Numbered from the stretch's first letter, positions 22,526-34,896 are shown. The stretch: 64,000 nucleotides of DNA from Bolinopsis microptera (GCF_026151205.1 NC_087079.1:11708635-11772634), one strand, 5' to 3'. Numbers and translations are program-made. Notes: generated by a model not told the origin, from the letters alone.

Positions 22526-24066
22526 GAGCTGTTGGATCAGCACGCTGAAGAAGTACAGAGACTGGCGAACAAGCTGATAAACTCAGACAGCAGCAAAAAC
22601 TTCAAGTTAGCTTCGTGACGTCATTGACATTACCGTCGTTGTGACGTCATTTTCGATGTTGATCAAATGAATTTATTTGTATTCTAGAGATTCTATTTTA
22701 GCATTTGACAAGTAACAACTTTGGCTCTGTTTACTGTGCTGTAATGCAGTGAACGACCGGGATTCCCGGCGCCGGGGGAGGTGTTTATTCCCGGCCCCGG
22801 CCAATTTTGAGTTTTTGGCCGGGAATTATAGATTAAAAAGTCACATAAGAACATAAAAACTACTGTCTTATTTGACCCACAATTCATACTTACATTTACA
22901 ACTTATCTTATATTGGTAAGGGATCAATTAGCCGAAGTTAAAATGGAAAGTGCCAGTTTTACTTTAAGGTCTGAAGCACTGAGCGTGAAAAGTGATATTA
23001 AAATGGACTCTAAAAGTGCCTGTGTCTTCATACTATGGTGTTCCGCCTCACTTCTATACTACTATAATCGAGCACAGGACCGGACTTGACAAGCCCACTA
23101 AAACAAGTTGTGTAAAAAATACCACCAGTTCACGGCCCAACCACATTGTTTATTTGTACACCCAGTGAATTATTCCTTATATGGCGCGGAACATTCCTGG
23201 CCTAACGTGTGTGCCGTGTTTCTCCGCACTATCAGTTGACTGGCAGTCAACTACATGAATGGTACTGTACTCGCATTTATGTGTTACTTGTTTTTACGTG
23301 TTTGATTTAAATTGCTCGTGATTAGACACACGTTCGGTGAAAGGGGAGGGGGTAGTTTTCACTTTTCAGACTAGGGAAGGGGCAAGGAAACGTGTGATTA
23401 CTTGATTATTGATTTTTCACGTTTTAAGTTAATCTCGACACGTGTTCAGTAATTATATGTTTTATAAATACCCTACTGTTTACACTTTTTAAATCCCTTT
23501 AAAGCCAACAATATAATCCACAAAACAGACTCCTGGCACTAATTTCAGGATCTAACGGCCAAATAATGTGTTTTATAAATACCCTACTATTTAAACTTTT
23601 TAAAACCACTTTAAAGCCAGCAATATAATCCACAAAACTGACTCTTGGCACTCATTTCAGTAGTTATGGTAGGCGATGCACCAGTTGACATAATTCTAAG
23701 AATGACTGTAACTGCGTACTGATCTCAAACTCGAAGTAACATCCCCAAGATGAACTACTATTTTTTAATCGTGCATGAGAAACTAAAGTATTATGATAGG
23801 GGGCTTTTTAAAAAGTTACTGACATGACGCTGGTCCTCACTTTTTGGAGTCTCTACTCCCTCATTTCCAGGTTAGTGCACTATTAGTGGGGAGGAGGTGT
23901 ATTAACTTTATCAGTCACGTAACCTCATAACACTCCCCATCACGGGTAACTTGTAATGGTAAAGTTGTCATGGTAACAGAAATGTGTTTTCAGGCTGAAC
24001 AGGAAGCTGTACAACAACCGGTCTGACAAGTTACAAGTGGTGGACCTACATCATCTAGATGTACAG
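22526..24066 (+). CDS. Two candidate coiled-coil exons of an unrecognised gene
   Basis: Exon 22526-22605 follows CTCCCGCAG and encodes ELLDQHAEEVQRLANKLINS and then DSSKNF; it ends with a GTTAGC donor in phase 2. Exon 23994-24066 follows a pyrimidine-rich TTTTCAG and continues in the matching phase with LNRKLYNNRSDKLQVVDLHH and LDVQ, then GTTCG. The matching phases and heptad-like leucines support coding sequence. Upstream, 22483-22525 encodes EKLKALKDQ in a frame offset by one base, so either a second exon or a single-base error lies near 22520. I recognise no family, and no start or end exon was found. Could also be a decayed gene. Confidence 0.35.
22606..23458. other. Intron or intergenic sequence
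   Basis: Nothing coding was recognised. Near 22750-22820 there is a short GC-rich palindromic block (GGGATTCCCGG and CCCGGCCCCGG), possibly a small repeat element. Confidence 0.4.
23459..23663. repeat. Imperfect tandem duplication, period 111 bp
   Basis: Two copies of a block beginning GTTTTATAAATACCCTACT at 23459 and 23570. Both continue through TTTAAAGCCA, CAATATAATCCACAAAAC and TTGGCACT or CTGGCACT to ATTTCAG. Confidence 0.8.
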
Positions 24067-24359
24067 GTTCGTTCATTTACTGATTGATAGCTATTTTAAT
24101 GAACTTATTTGTTTAGATTTATGACGTGTTTCTCAATTGACAATTTTATACCCTCGAGATAATACAAAATTCTATGAAGGATACATTTTTAATGTTCAAT
24201 TACATAAATGACAAACTTAAGTTGACTAAATCGCTGCCTGTATTTAGATTATTTAAAAAAATCAATTTGGTGTGACCACAGTACCATAAGTCGCACTGAG
24301 CATAAAACCTGTGAGCGAATCACCATACTTAAAGAGTGTGTGCCAGCTCATGTCCGTCT

Positions 24360-25035
24360 TCATAACCTCTTCCCTCCACGGCCCCATCTTGACTGCATCT
24401 CAAGAGAGCCGCATTGAACTTCCCTTTCATGCTCGAGGTTTCTTTTAACTCTCTGAAGGACCTCAGCTTGTTGTTCCCGGGCGTTCATCTTCTTCCACGG
24501 TTTCTTCCATTCTCCAAAACCAATCCTTGCCCTGCTGTACGGCTGGACCATTCCTCTCACCTCTTCACAGACTAAGTCCCTCTCAGCACAATCTAGTTCC
24601 TTGTCTGGTCTCCAAACTCTCCCTGACCTGACTTGCGGTTGAATCGCCCTTATCATGTCATCATAAAACTGCTGGTAGGACTAATGGAGTCGACATTTCT
24701 CCAGCTTCCAAGTATCGGACAGGCTGCCGATGGGCAAGGCCACACTAGATGTTTGACTAAATAAGCAGATGTTACTCAGTGTATGGCATACACCCTGCCA
24801 CTTCGTCAGAAAACTGTTGGTGTGCTGCCTCTGCTCTAATCCACCGACCCAGGAACTTGATTGGCTTTTCCGCTACGTTTGGAATCACATCTCCCCCTAG
24901 ACTCAGACGTTCTTCGACGCCTCCACTTCCACTGTTCTCTTCATACCATTTTACTACTACCCCCCTCTTCATAACCAGGGCTCTTGACTTGGAGGATTTC
25001 AACTGGATTCTGGAAACGTGACCAGTCCACATATC
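24360..25035 (-). pseudogene. Degenerate retrotransposon reverse-transcriptase fragment
   Basis: Two minus-strand segments. The upstream one (24772-25032) contains KSRALVMKRGVVVKW, GGDVIPNVAEKPIKFLGRWI and then RAEAAHQQF. The downstream one (24360-24656) contains ERDLVCEEVRGMVQ and NAREQQAEVLQRVKRNLE. This order and wording match a widespread invertebrate retrotransposon ORF. The two parts are separated by about 115 bp without a continuous frame, so the copy is broken. It is truncated on both sides. Confidence 0.65.
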
Positions 25036-27189
25036 TCTTAAATATATTGAGCAGGGTTTTCATATCCTTCATCCGGGCACATGTCAAACAACTGGATGGA
25101 TAACATCATTAATCATACGGCACTAATTGTTGATATAATCTGACCCCCTAATAATTGGGGTTCCCCTTTGTCGTGCTAGCCCTTAAATGGGTCATAACTT
25201 GGCCAAATTGTGTAATCAACTTGAAATTTGCTGGCCTTAGGAACGATCCTTCGGCTTCTTGTAAAGCTCTTCCTTGAAAGTGCTGGTTTACATTGTAATG
25301 CAGGTAATGCCGAAGTAAAATAACAAAGGTGGTCGACTCATTCGATGGCCTTATTGCGTCGCAACGAATCCTCATAAGATAAGATAAGATAAGAAGAAAT
25401 GTGTCTGTCAACTTTGGAGTTCCTAGTATAACGTGTTGTCATTTTATGGCGACAATAATTAAAACTAAAAGGAGAGTGACGTGCCACACCCTCTGAAATC
25501 AATGAAATTTGGCGAAACTTTCAGAAATACTAAGTTTGACCCACATGTGAAGGTCGCTAAACTAAATGTAATATTTCAGGTATAAATTCTACTAGTACGA
25601 TTCGATGCTGTGGAAGAGGTTGAAGTTGACGTTTAAGCAGTCACCCTGCCGAACAAGAAATCAGTCAGGCAAAGAGGCTAGGTTGACTAGAAACTCAATC
25701 ACTGTATCCGTGAAACTTGCTGGAAGCTATGTGAGTTATTTTACCTCCTTATTTCAAATGACCTCCAAACCAATTACATTGAAGAGGTGAAGAAACCATT
25801 AATATTTACTGAATTAAATGCGACTATAAAACCGAAATAGTAATACACTACTGACTACAAAGAAACATCTTACATGGGGCCAGGCTCATATAAGTGTTCA
25901 TATGTTAGTGTTCATAGCCGTTGAAAATATGGCGGAATGACAGGCTGAATGTGGCCCAGTAGAAGAAAAAAACATTATAATTCTTTCCGACCATAATAGA
26001 AATACAATTAAACTAGAATGAAACAAAGAGTATTAAATTTTTAAATTAGTCGAGTCAACCAAATTTCACAGAGAAGCTGGACATTTATACGACAATTTAA
26101 ACGCAATGTGTATGCGCCGTGATCAATGGTCACGGCGCATAACCATTGCGCCGTGACCGTTGATCACGGCGCATAACCCGTAAGATGCTGCGCACATTTT
26201 TGATTTTAAAATGGCGGGAACACATTTCAACTGCCATTGTTATACGATACATTGAAGTGCATAGTGAAGTGTGTGGTCTGATAGTAGACAGAGGATTTAT
26301 TTGGAACATTTCCGGTGCCTTAAACTGTTCTCCACTGTGCACTGCACACGGACTATTTGATCGCTTAAACGAAGCGCACACATATTCATTATTGTTTTCT
26401 TTTTACATAATTGATAATATCTCTAATATATTTTCAGGAGTATCGGTCATCAGACACTAAAGAGGACCAATTATTCTATGTTCTACATCTTCAATGATTA
26501 ATAAAGATCTCGGATTGCTCCTACTAATGCATGATGTGTTAAAATGAAAGAGAAAGAGAAACCACTCATTTATGATTTACTTTTAGTATTATGTCTGAAC
26601 AATGATGAATGATATTGAAGTTGATCTTAAAAACTGTCTATGAACCCTTGCTAAATGATTTTGGAAGGTGTTAGGGCTAAATATACCTGTAGACATCACT
26701 TTCAGTGATTTTTATGAAATTAATGATTTGTATATATTTTGGGACTAAAATAAGCGCAAGACCTTCGACGTTCCTACTCCTATTGTTATTTTAATCAAGC
26801 AAATATTCAAAAAAAATTTATACTGTCGTATAAATAAAATACTTAGTAATCGGATAGGGCTTTGAAAAATTGAGTATTACAATTACCAAGCTAAAATATA
26901 TAATGTTGAACTCAAAAATGTTCATGCGTTGGTGGAGAAATATTCAATTCTGTGCGTAGTTTTTTGTCACATCTATGGCAAATTTTAACCAATTTTGTTC
27001 ATTCTTTCATAATACTATTTAGTAGACAAATTACTTTCGAACTGTGTCCATATTATTTATTCAAATCTAAAACAAATTCCTTAATTTGGCTTCAAAATTG
27101 TTTAAATCTGAATACGAGCTAATTACGACGCATACCGGTCACGGCACTGCGCGCGGCAGTGATTGTGGCTTTCGCTTGATGGATATTAC
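25036..27189. other. Gene-free region
   Basis: Apart from the hairpin at 26112-26174, I see no recognisable gene. Short open frames at 25148-25411 and 26130-26460 overlap on both strands and show no family resemblance. Confidence 0.4.
26112..26174. repeat. Near-perfect 28-bp hairpin
   Basis: Arms 26112-26139 and 26147-26174 are complementary except for one position, with a 7-base loop. Each arm itself contains the palindrome-like pair GCGCCGTGATCA and GTCACGGCGC, so smaller stems can also form. Confidence 0.9.
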
Positions 27190-28140
27190 TTTGCAGGTTT
27201 ACAACCTACCAGGACGCGCGCCGAGTTGTATACATTGTCGTTTCACTACGTATCGTGGCGAAAGTTAACCGAGCGTGCTAAATCACTCTACAGTCGATCT
27301 TCGAGATTGTTCTAAAAGGGCCCCCGACAGTTGAAACCAACTTCATTCGATGTATTTTCGGACGCTGATTCCGAATCACCCCCCATGACATAGGGTTAAA
27401 ATTTGTAGCGCGATGCACTACTGGGTCGCGCGCGCATCCAATAATGCTTCTCGCAACCACAGATCTTAAGCATATCGGCGAGATGCGAAGGATTGACACC
27501 GTCAATCAAGGTTAAAATGCTCCTGTGACGAGATATTGGCGAAAAACTGTTTCGATCACGTGATATGACCGTATAAGGAAGTTAGTCTAATATCTAGTTA
27601 GGGTTAGGGTATCAGCATATGCTTTTGTTAAGGATTGGGTTAGGTGTTAGGGTTGAGATCAGATTAGAGGGTTAGGGTTTCGAATAATCGTTCAGGACCA
27701 GCTAGAGAAGGGGTTGAAAAAGTCACGTGACAGTCGAGTGTAGAGTGATTAATCATCATCCTAAGTTAACGGGTGATATTCGCATTTCGTAAAATATTTG
27801 TTTAAAGACCGTCAAAGAGTCCAACTCGGCACGCGTCTTGGTAGGTTATATAAACCTACACGGCGAAAGCCACGATACAGCCGCGTACTCATTGCTCGTG
27901 CGCGACATGCAGGTCCAAGGTCTACAACGTGTGACAAGCATATTTTCACGCTACGTCTTGTGGTGATTCGGAATCAGCGTCCAAAATACACCGATTTAAA
28001 TTACTTCCATACCCTCACTAGTCTATGTTAAATAAGCCTGAGGGTAGGTAGTTTGTAGGTTTACAACCTACCAGGACGCGCGCCGAGTTGGACTCGTCGA
28101 CGGTCCTGTATATGGAACAGATATTTTACGAGTATCACCC
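27190..28140. repeat. Mosaic of dispersed repeats, including repeat C copy 2
   Basis: The block GGTTTACAACCTACCAGGAC followed by GCGCGCCGAGTTG occurs at 27197 and 28058, with a divergent inverted relative at about 27815-27860. Between them, 27360-27765 is an inverted copy of 21545-21800, including TTAGGGTT-type runs and CACGTGA. No coding sequence is supported. It looks like nested small elements. Confidence 0.6.
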
Positions 28141-28693
28141 GTTAAGACTTTTACAGCTACTTTTGCTCCAAAAGCCGCGCACCATCAAATATGGCACCTA
28201 GGCGAATCTCACTGATCTTTCCAAAAAGGTATGACAAATTTGGTACTGTGAAAATTCTCACAGTCTCTAGAAAACAGTGGTACAAAAATTTTTAAAATCC
28301 GAGCAAGTTTATTTTTATCGTGCACCCCCTACTGAGTGAGGGTCATAGACTGTAGCCTGCCACGTGACCATTAATGCGATATAACAGATAATTAATGCTA
28401 ATTAGATGATTTTCGGAAAAATCATGAGCAAGCGATTATGTAGTACGGAAACAACACCATACGTGTTGCATGTTGCATGTTGAGACCATTAACAAAGTAG
28501 ACAAGAAATCGAAAATCATACAACAAAATAGTGGGTGGATCAGAATTGTATTACAAAATCTCTCAAATAAATACTATACTCGGCACAGTGTTTCAGTGGC
28601 TGAAGGACTAACACAAGCTACCAATGGAGGTTTAATATGCTTCAGGTTGCATCACTACATAAGTACTACATCACTATTGACTATGATAAATAA
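28141..28693. other. Gene-free stretch
   Basis: No recognisable feature up to the poly(G) tract. Confidence 0.4.
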
Positions 28694-28695
28694 TA

Positions 28696-28730
<35 letters not shown>
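28694..28730. repeat. Poly(G) tract, 37 bases
   Basis: Uninterrupted run of G. A second uninterrupted run of 23 G lies at 28998-29020. The intervening segment ends in CCCCCTCCCCCC, so the pair may mark the ends of a small inverted-repeat element, but I could not find a target duplication. Confidence 0.9.
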
Positions 28731-28731
<1 letters not shown>

Positions 28732-29207
28732 GACTACGTGATATGTGAACCTTGTATAAGAACCTGTCGAGTGACAAAAACTTGTTTTCTTAATTTATGT
28801 GACGTTGCTTGCTATTTAACATTCCGAATCAAATGTTATCCTTATAATAAATTAACAGACTGAATAGAAGATATTATAGATAGTCTTATGACAACAATAT
28901 TAGAATTACAAAATTCACTTTGTGAATAAACTTAAAATAGTACAAAATTACAATCTCATGACATCAGTTAAGTGGGACCCCCTCCCCCCATCAGTAAGGG
29001 GGGGGGGGGGGGGGGGGGGGCAACCCCATCAGTTATTAGACATCCCCGGTCCGACAACAAATCCACCGTAAAATAAAGGAAACCAGTCTTTCTCATCCAT
29101 ACCACTTAATAATGTCACTGATAGTGATTTGACTTGACGATAACATTATACACTCATCTCGTCGACTGAAATGGAGATGAGTTAAATAGAGACAGTTTTA
29201 ACAACGG

Positions 29208-29347
29208 ATAGTAGTAGTGTAGTAGTGTAGTAGTGTAGTAGTGTAGTAGTGTAGTAGTGTAGTAGTGTAGTAGTGTAGTAGTGTAGTAGTGTAGTAGTGT
29301 AGTAGTGTAGTAGTGTAGTAGTGTAGTAGTGTAGTAGTGTAGTAGTG
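29208..29347. repeat. 8-bp tandem array (TAGTAGTG)
   Basis: About 17 units of TAGTAGTG, ending in a G-rich junction with the next satellite block. Confidence 0.95.
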
Positions 29348-29373
29348 GGGGGTACACTACCTCCAGGGGTGGG

Positions 29374-30418
29374 CGACAATTGACCCCCCGACAATTGACC
29401 CCCCGACAATTGACCCCCGACAATTGACCCCCCGACAATTGACCCCCCGACAATTGACCCCCGAAAATATAATTTAATACAATTAACCCTGACCCTGACC
29501 CTGACCCTGACCCTGACCCTGACCCATGACCCTGACCCAGGAACAGCTGTCCCTGACCCTAACCCTAACCCCAACCCTAACCCTAACGTTAACCCTAACC
29601 CTAACCCTAACCCTAACCCTAACCCTAACCCTAACCCTAACCCTAACCCTAACCCGATTAATTTACCCCAGTTTAATTACAATTGTCGGGGGTCAATTGT
29701 CGGGGGGTCAATTGTCGGGGGGTCAATTGTCGGGGGGTCAATTGTCGGGGGGTCAATTGTCGTACTAAGCCCTAGATTTCGCGACAATTGACCCCAGTGT
29801 AATTACATAGAGGGTCAATTGTCGGGGGGTCAATTGTCGGGGGGTTAATTGTCGGGGGGTCAATTGTCGGGGGGTCAATTGTCGTACTAAACCCTAGATT
29901 TCGCGACAATTGACCCCAGTGTAATTACATAGGGGGTCAATTGTCGGGGGGTCAATTGTCGGGGGGTCAATTGTCGGGGGGTCAATTGACCCCCCGACAA
30001 TTGACCCCCCGACAATTGACCCCCCGACAATTGACCCCCGACAATTGACCCCCCGACAATTGACCCCCCGACAATTGACCCCCGAAAATATAATTTAATA
30101 CAATTAACCCTGACCCTGACCCTGACCCTGACCCTGACCCTGACCCTGACCCTGACCCTGACCCTGGCCCTGACCCTGACCCTGACCCTGACCCTGACCC
30201 TGACCCATGACCCTGACCCAGGAACAGCTGTCCCTGACCCTAACCCTAACCCCAACCCTAACCCTAAGCCTAACCCTAACCCTAACCCTAACCCTAACGT
30301 TAACCCTAACCCTAACCCTAACCCTAACCCTAACCCTAACCCTAACCCTAACCCTAACCCTAACCCTAACCCTAACCCTAACCCGATTAATTTACCCCAG
30401 TTTAATTACAATTGTCGG
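29374..30418. repeat. CAATTGTCGGGGGG satellite with interstitial telomeric repeats
   Basis: Blocks of a 15-bp unit (GGGGTCAATTGTCGG) occur in both orientations at 29374-29465, 29680-29765, 29815-29885 and 29935-30085. They are joined by a recurring spacer containing CCCTAGATTTCGCGACAATT. Embedded are (CCCTGA)n at about 29487-29540 and 30104-30235, and (CCCTAA)n at about 29566-29655 and 30236-30384. The telomere-like runs are internal, flanked on both sides by other sequence, and appear twice in the same CCCTGA-then-CCCTAA order. Confidence 0.93.
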
Positions 30419-30507
30419 GGGTACCTACCTTGGGTACCTTGGGTTCGTTTCGGGCCAGCACGCCCAGGCCAAGACATCTTGCGTCTCCACCACCGGTGTC
30501 TCCGTTA

Positions 30508-33471
30508 TCATGTCTTGCTCACAGCCCATTCCAAGATTGAATTGCCGTTAGCCGCTGTATATCCAGGGGTAGGAGGGGTGTCGGGGACGGTATGAAGAAA
30601 GCGATCAAGTGCTGCCTTGAATTTTGGCAAGGTTGGGATAGACTTGATGTCGTGAGGCACAGCGTTATACAAAGCAGAAGCCACTGAAGGGAAAGAGTGG
30701 AACCTCATGGTATTGGTGCTTTTGTATTTTGATCCGCCAAGAGGACGAAGACATGTAACTCCTCTTCTTTGAGAGTGCTGGAAAGTAATGTTTACACTGT
30801 TGGGAATCTCACCGTAGTAAATTTTCCAGACAAGGATGATCATGTACCTCTCGCGGCGGCGCTGTAGGGAGTAGAGATCAAGCTGCTTCAGGCGCTCCCA
30901 GTAGCTAAGATGCTTGTATCCTGCTATTTTTGCAGTGAATGAGCGTTGGATCGACTCAATCATGATTATGTCACACTGCAGGTGAGGCGACCAGAGAGCA
31001 CAGCAATACTCGGTAATTGAGCGGACGTATGTCTTGAAGAGCATCATCATCGTGTCTTTGTCTCTGGTAGAGAAAGTTCTCAGTACCCATCCAGCTTTGC
31101 TCGCTGCCTCAGAGGACTTTCTTGTGATGTGTTGACGCCAGGAGAGATCACTGTCAACATACACACCGAGATCTTTCACGACATCATCAGAAGATATCGA
31201 TGCACCAGATGGTAAAATGTAGGGTTTCTTTAGCTCAGGGTTCTTACCATGCTGGAGAAGTTGGAACTTACTTTCGTTTAGCTCCATGTTGTTTGCTACT
31301 GCCCATTGCACTACTGCACAGAGATCTTCCTGGAGACATTTGCAGTCGGACGGGGAGCTGATGTTTTTGTGGAGCTTGGAGTCATCAGCGAACACTTTTA
31401 CTTTGCAATGTTTTACAACTTGGAACAGGTCGTTGATATACAAAATAAATAGCAGTGGGCCTAACACAGTGCCCTGTGGTACCCCACTTAGCACCATTAT
31501 GACGAGAGATTCAATACCATCTACAACGACATGTTGGGTTCTTCCACTGAGGAAACTCTCCAGCCAACGGTGGGCGTTGCCCTGGATGCCGTACATATGG
31601 AGCTTCTTCAAAAGTATAGCGTGATCTACCTTATCGAAGGCTTTGCTGAAATCAAGATACAGAATATCAGCATTTTCGTCACCGTCTAAGTCATCCATGA
31701 TGTCTTGGACGTGGTGAAGAAGTTGAGTAAGACAGCTTCTTCCAGCTTGAAAGCCGTGTTGATCGTGATTGATTATGTCTTGAGCTACAATGTAGTCAAC
31801 CAGCTTAGCGCGGACGACCCTCTCGAACATCTTTATGAGGTTGGATGTTAGAGATACCGGTCGATAGTTGGCAGCAATCGACCTTTTCCCCTTTTTAAAA
31901 AGGGGGATAATACTCTGTTTCTTGAATTTTGTAGCTATTTCACCAGAGCTTACCGAAGCTTTCCAAAGCTTGGTTATCACAGGAGCTAGGACAATTCCGC
32001 ATTCCTTGAGGATTAGGACTGGGAACTTGTCAGGTCCGACTGCTGAGAAACGATTCATCGCTTTGATGGCGTCGAGGATATCTTGCTCATTAAAGTCGAT
32101 GTCTGTGATAGAATGAGGTTGCTCAATGACCTTGGACGTCCGGACTTCGGCTAGATTTGCCTTTTTGGGGTCACTGAAAGCACTCGCATATTGATCCTGT
32201 AAGATATTACCCATAGTGGCTGGATCAGACTGGAGCTTGTCATCACTATCCAATAGGGGTCCGACAGATGCAGCAGGGGTTTTAAACCTCTTTGCGAAGG
32301 TATAAAACGCCTTAGGATTAGTCTTGATCTTACTAAGAGCAACAAGTTCTTCTCTGGCTCGCTGCTGTTTAATGTCCGCTTTAAGGAGCATCTCGACAGC
32401 AGCCCTCTCTTCATCCAGCTTGCGAAGCTTGACATTGTTGCGAGGCGGAGAAGGGCCACAAAATCTGTATTTGATACAGTTGATCCTGGCATTAAGGCGC
32501 TTTTTCTTTCTAAGGAGAGCCACCCTTGACCTCGGGATTTTTGAAGATGCTGCGGCTTGACGATTGTGGCTATGTGAAGGTGCGTGTTTCTTGCAGATCT
32601 GCACAAGGATCCCTTCAAACATATCCCATGCAGCATCTTGGCTAGTTGAAGGGTTGGTTACTGTCGACCAGTCTACAGTAGTGAGTTCCTTGTTGATCAA
32701 GGCCCAGTCAGCAGCATTGAAGTTGATGTCATCAAGTGCTGTGGCAGGACTACTGTTTCCTTGCTGGTTGCTCAAGTAGGAACTGCGGGTGGAGGAGAGT
32801 ACAGGTCACTATGTCGTGGTCTGATTTCTCCGTCTTTGACACTGATAGACCGTGGATTAAGTCGGTGTTGTTGGAGAGGATCAGGTCAAGGATGTTTTGG
32901 TCCTTCCTAGTGGGTTCGTCGACTAGCTGCTCTAGGAAGTTTGAAGATATGAACTCCATAAAGGCTAGTCCCGAGTTCGTGTCGGAAGCCGATTTGCTGG
33001 AGTTTGGTTTGATCGACTTACTGGACCAGTCTACAAACGGCAAATTAAAGTCACCTGCAATGTAGAGTTCAGGAGAACCAGGGAGGTGGTCTATAAAGTC
33101 TTGAATCGCACTCAGACAGTCATCAAATTTGTCGAATGGTGCCTGTGGTGGGCGGTACACGCCAACAAGGAGAAAGTTACTGCTAGCGATGTGAACCATT
33201 GCAACTTCACAATAGGAGTTAGAGTATACTTTTATCGTGTCAGCAGGTAAAGAGTGGTGTAGGTAGATAGCTACACCGCCTTGAGCACGTTTGTCTCGGT
33301 CAGCTCTGATGGTACTGTAGCCAGGGCCGGGATACACGTCTCTGCTTCAACATGGTATGGCTTCAGATGAGTCTCCGTCAGAATAAAGAAGGGAGTGTGG
33401 AGCGGGCTGGTTGCTAAATTCTCGTGGAGAGATTTTAATTTCCATTGCTGGTTCTTTATCCCAGGATTCAT
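30508..33471 (-). pseudogene. LINE ORF2: endonuclease and reverse transcriptase, two frameshifts
   Basis: Target-primed retrotransposition enzyme. The endonuclease part (33471 to about 32790) shows TETHLKP, GGVAIYLHHSLPAD, VGVYRPPQ, AGDFNLPFVDW and SDHDIV. The reverse transcriptase part (about 32790-30508, roughly 755 residues) shows YRPVSLTS, FLDFSKAFDKVDH, SGVPQGTVLGPLLFILYIND, and the catalytic FADD. The frame shifts by one base near 33340 and again near 32790; apart from those the frame is open. The endonuclease type and motif spacing fit the CR1/L2 group. No RNase H domain is visible. Confidence 0.88.
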
Positions 33472-33531
33472 TCCTTGTATGTTAAGATTTAAGAAGAAAT
33501 GTTGAGGAGATCGGGAGTATTGATTTGAGGT

Positions 33532-34896
33532 CTACTTTCCCAGCAGCGGTTGGTAGAGAGCAGGCTGTTGCAGGTGCTGTGCAGGGTAGCCCTGGGGAAG
33601 ATGAGGGGCTTGTTGATAGGGTTGCTGAACTGCAGTTGAGTACTGAACACCCGGACGAAGATATAACTGGGGGTTCGGGTTTGTTTGCGGAGGTAGATGA
33701 GAGGCCATCATTGATTCGAGTGATTTCTGAATCATGCACGACATCTCTTTCGACCAATCCGCTTTCAACTGGTCCAAATGCTGGAGAAAATCCTTGTTGC
33801 TAAAAAATTTCGAAGCATTTTTATCTTGAGGCGGCTTCAAAGTTGATGTATTCTTCCTGCTGCGCTTATGATTGTCTTGAGCAGGAGGGACATCCCCTTT
33901 CTTTCCTGTTAGAACAGGTTTAGTGGGTGGTTTGTCGCTGCTGATACGCTTTACACCTCTAATATGAATGAGCTTGCATTCATTGTTTAGGCACAAGTTA
34001 GAGACAAGACCATTTTGGCAAAGTTGGGTATGGAAGTAGCGGCAGCTATCTCCACGATTGCAACCGCGGCGACGATCTTTGCCTCCGGGACCGTTCCGCA
34101 TAAATCGCTTGCACCACGTGGGATGGTAGTGTTGGCACTTGCCATCAGTAAGTCCAGTAATGCCATGCGGGCATTCCTGTTTCAAGAGTAAAGGACAAAC
34201 TGGTATGCTGCGATCGTAAACTTCGTTGATTGGAGTCTTGATCTCTTTGTCCTCCGTGTTAGTTTTCAGATCGTTAGCAGTGGTTTCTGCATTAATGGTA
34301 GAATCAGATTCAGCCTGCACATCGGACTTAACAGATATGTTGTTGCTTATCACATCCTTCTGGTCAGTAACAGGGAGAATTTGCTCCGTTTGCTGTGGTG
34401 ACGGTTGACTCCAGCTGGAGAGACACTCGCCGCACAGAAATACAACTCCTATTTCCTCGTCAACATGCGTGTCAGTATAACAACCACGGTGACCGGGTCT
34501 CTTACAACGACAGCATATTACTTCGCTGGGCGAGTTGTCCGAGGAGTAAGGAGTAAAGTCGGCCTTGCACTTCAGACAGCGAATTGCACGTGCGTCTTGG
34601 ATAAACTGCACAATCGCCGTAGCAGCTACCGCCTTGGTTAGGTGGTTTCCGCTTTTTAGGGTAGAAATTCGTTCCGCAAGAACTGGATAGTCGCTATCCA
34701 TAGACTGGAGAAGCTTTACCGCATTAGCTAGGTGTTTCTGAAGGATGGTTCTAGAGTTACCTAGCAGGTCCACATTTTGCTCAAGGGACTTGTTGCTTTG
34801 GTATGCATCTAAGAGGACCTTAATCTCAGTTTCTGGAGTTAAAGCTTTTATCTTCCCGATGAGCAGTTCATCGCTAGAGAAGTCGTGTACACTCAT
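33532..34896 (-). CDS. LINE ORF1 with PHD-like and CCCH zinc motifs
   Basis: Intact 454-residue frame starting at the ATG at 34894-34896 (an in-frame upstream extension lacks ATG). Residues about 107-158 form a PHD-like C4HC3 pattern (CLKC, CCRC, GHRGC, CGEC). Residues about 235-315 contain C- and H-rich segments like CCCH fingers (CPHG, CQHYHPTWC, CNRGDSCRYFH, CKLIH). The C-terminus is Q/P-rich. PHD-bearing ORF1 proteins are known in CR1-group elements and are thought to bind nucleic acid or chromatin; the added CCCH block is less familiar to me. Confidence 0.8.
   Translation of the reverse strand: MSVHDFSSDELLIGKIKALTPETEIKVLLDAYQSNKSLEQNVDLLGNSRTILQKHLANAVKLLQSMDSDYPVLAERISTLKSGNHLTKAVAATAIVQFIQDARAIRCLKCKADFTPYSSDNSPSEVICCRCKRPGHRGCYTDTHVDEEIGVVFLCGECLSSWSQPSPQQTEQILPVTDQKDVISNNISVKSDVQAESDSTINAETTANDLKTNTEDKEIKTPINEVYDRSIPVCPLLLKQECPHGITGLTDGKCQHYHPTWCKRFMRNGPGGKDRRRGCNRGDSCRYFHTQLCQNGLVSNLCLNNECKLIHIRGVKRISSDKPPTKPVLTGKKGDVPPAQDNHKRSRKNTSTLKPPQDKNASKFFSNKDFLQHLDQLKADWSKEMSCMIQKSLESMMASHLPPQTNPNPQLYLRPGVQYSTAVQQPYQQAPHLPQGYPAQHLQQPALYQPLLGK

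Noticed and set aside
25148-25411. 87-codon minus-strand frame
   Set aside because: No family resemblance, no splice context, and surrounded by repeat debris.
29566-30384. Chromosome end
   Set aside because: The telomeric repeats are internal, with unique genes and other satellites on both sides, so they are interstitial.
29526-30551. Frames of LTLTLT or VRVRVR residues
   Set aside because: Translations of CCCTAA and CCCTGA tracts.
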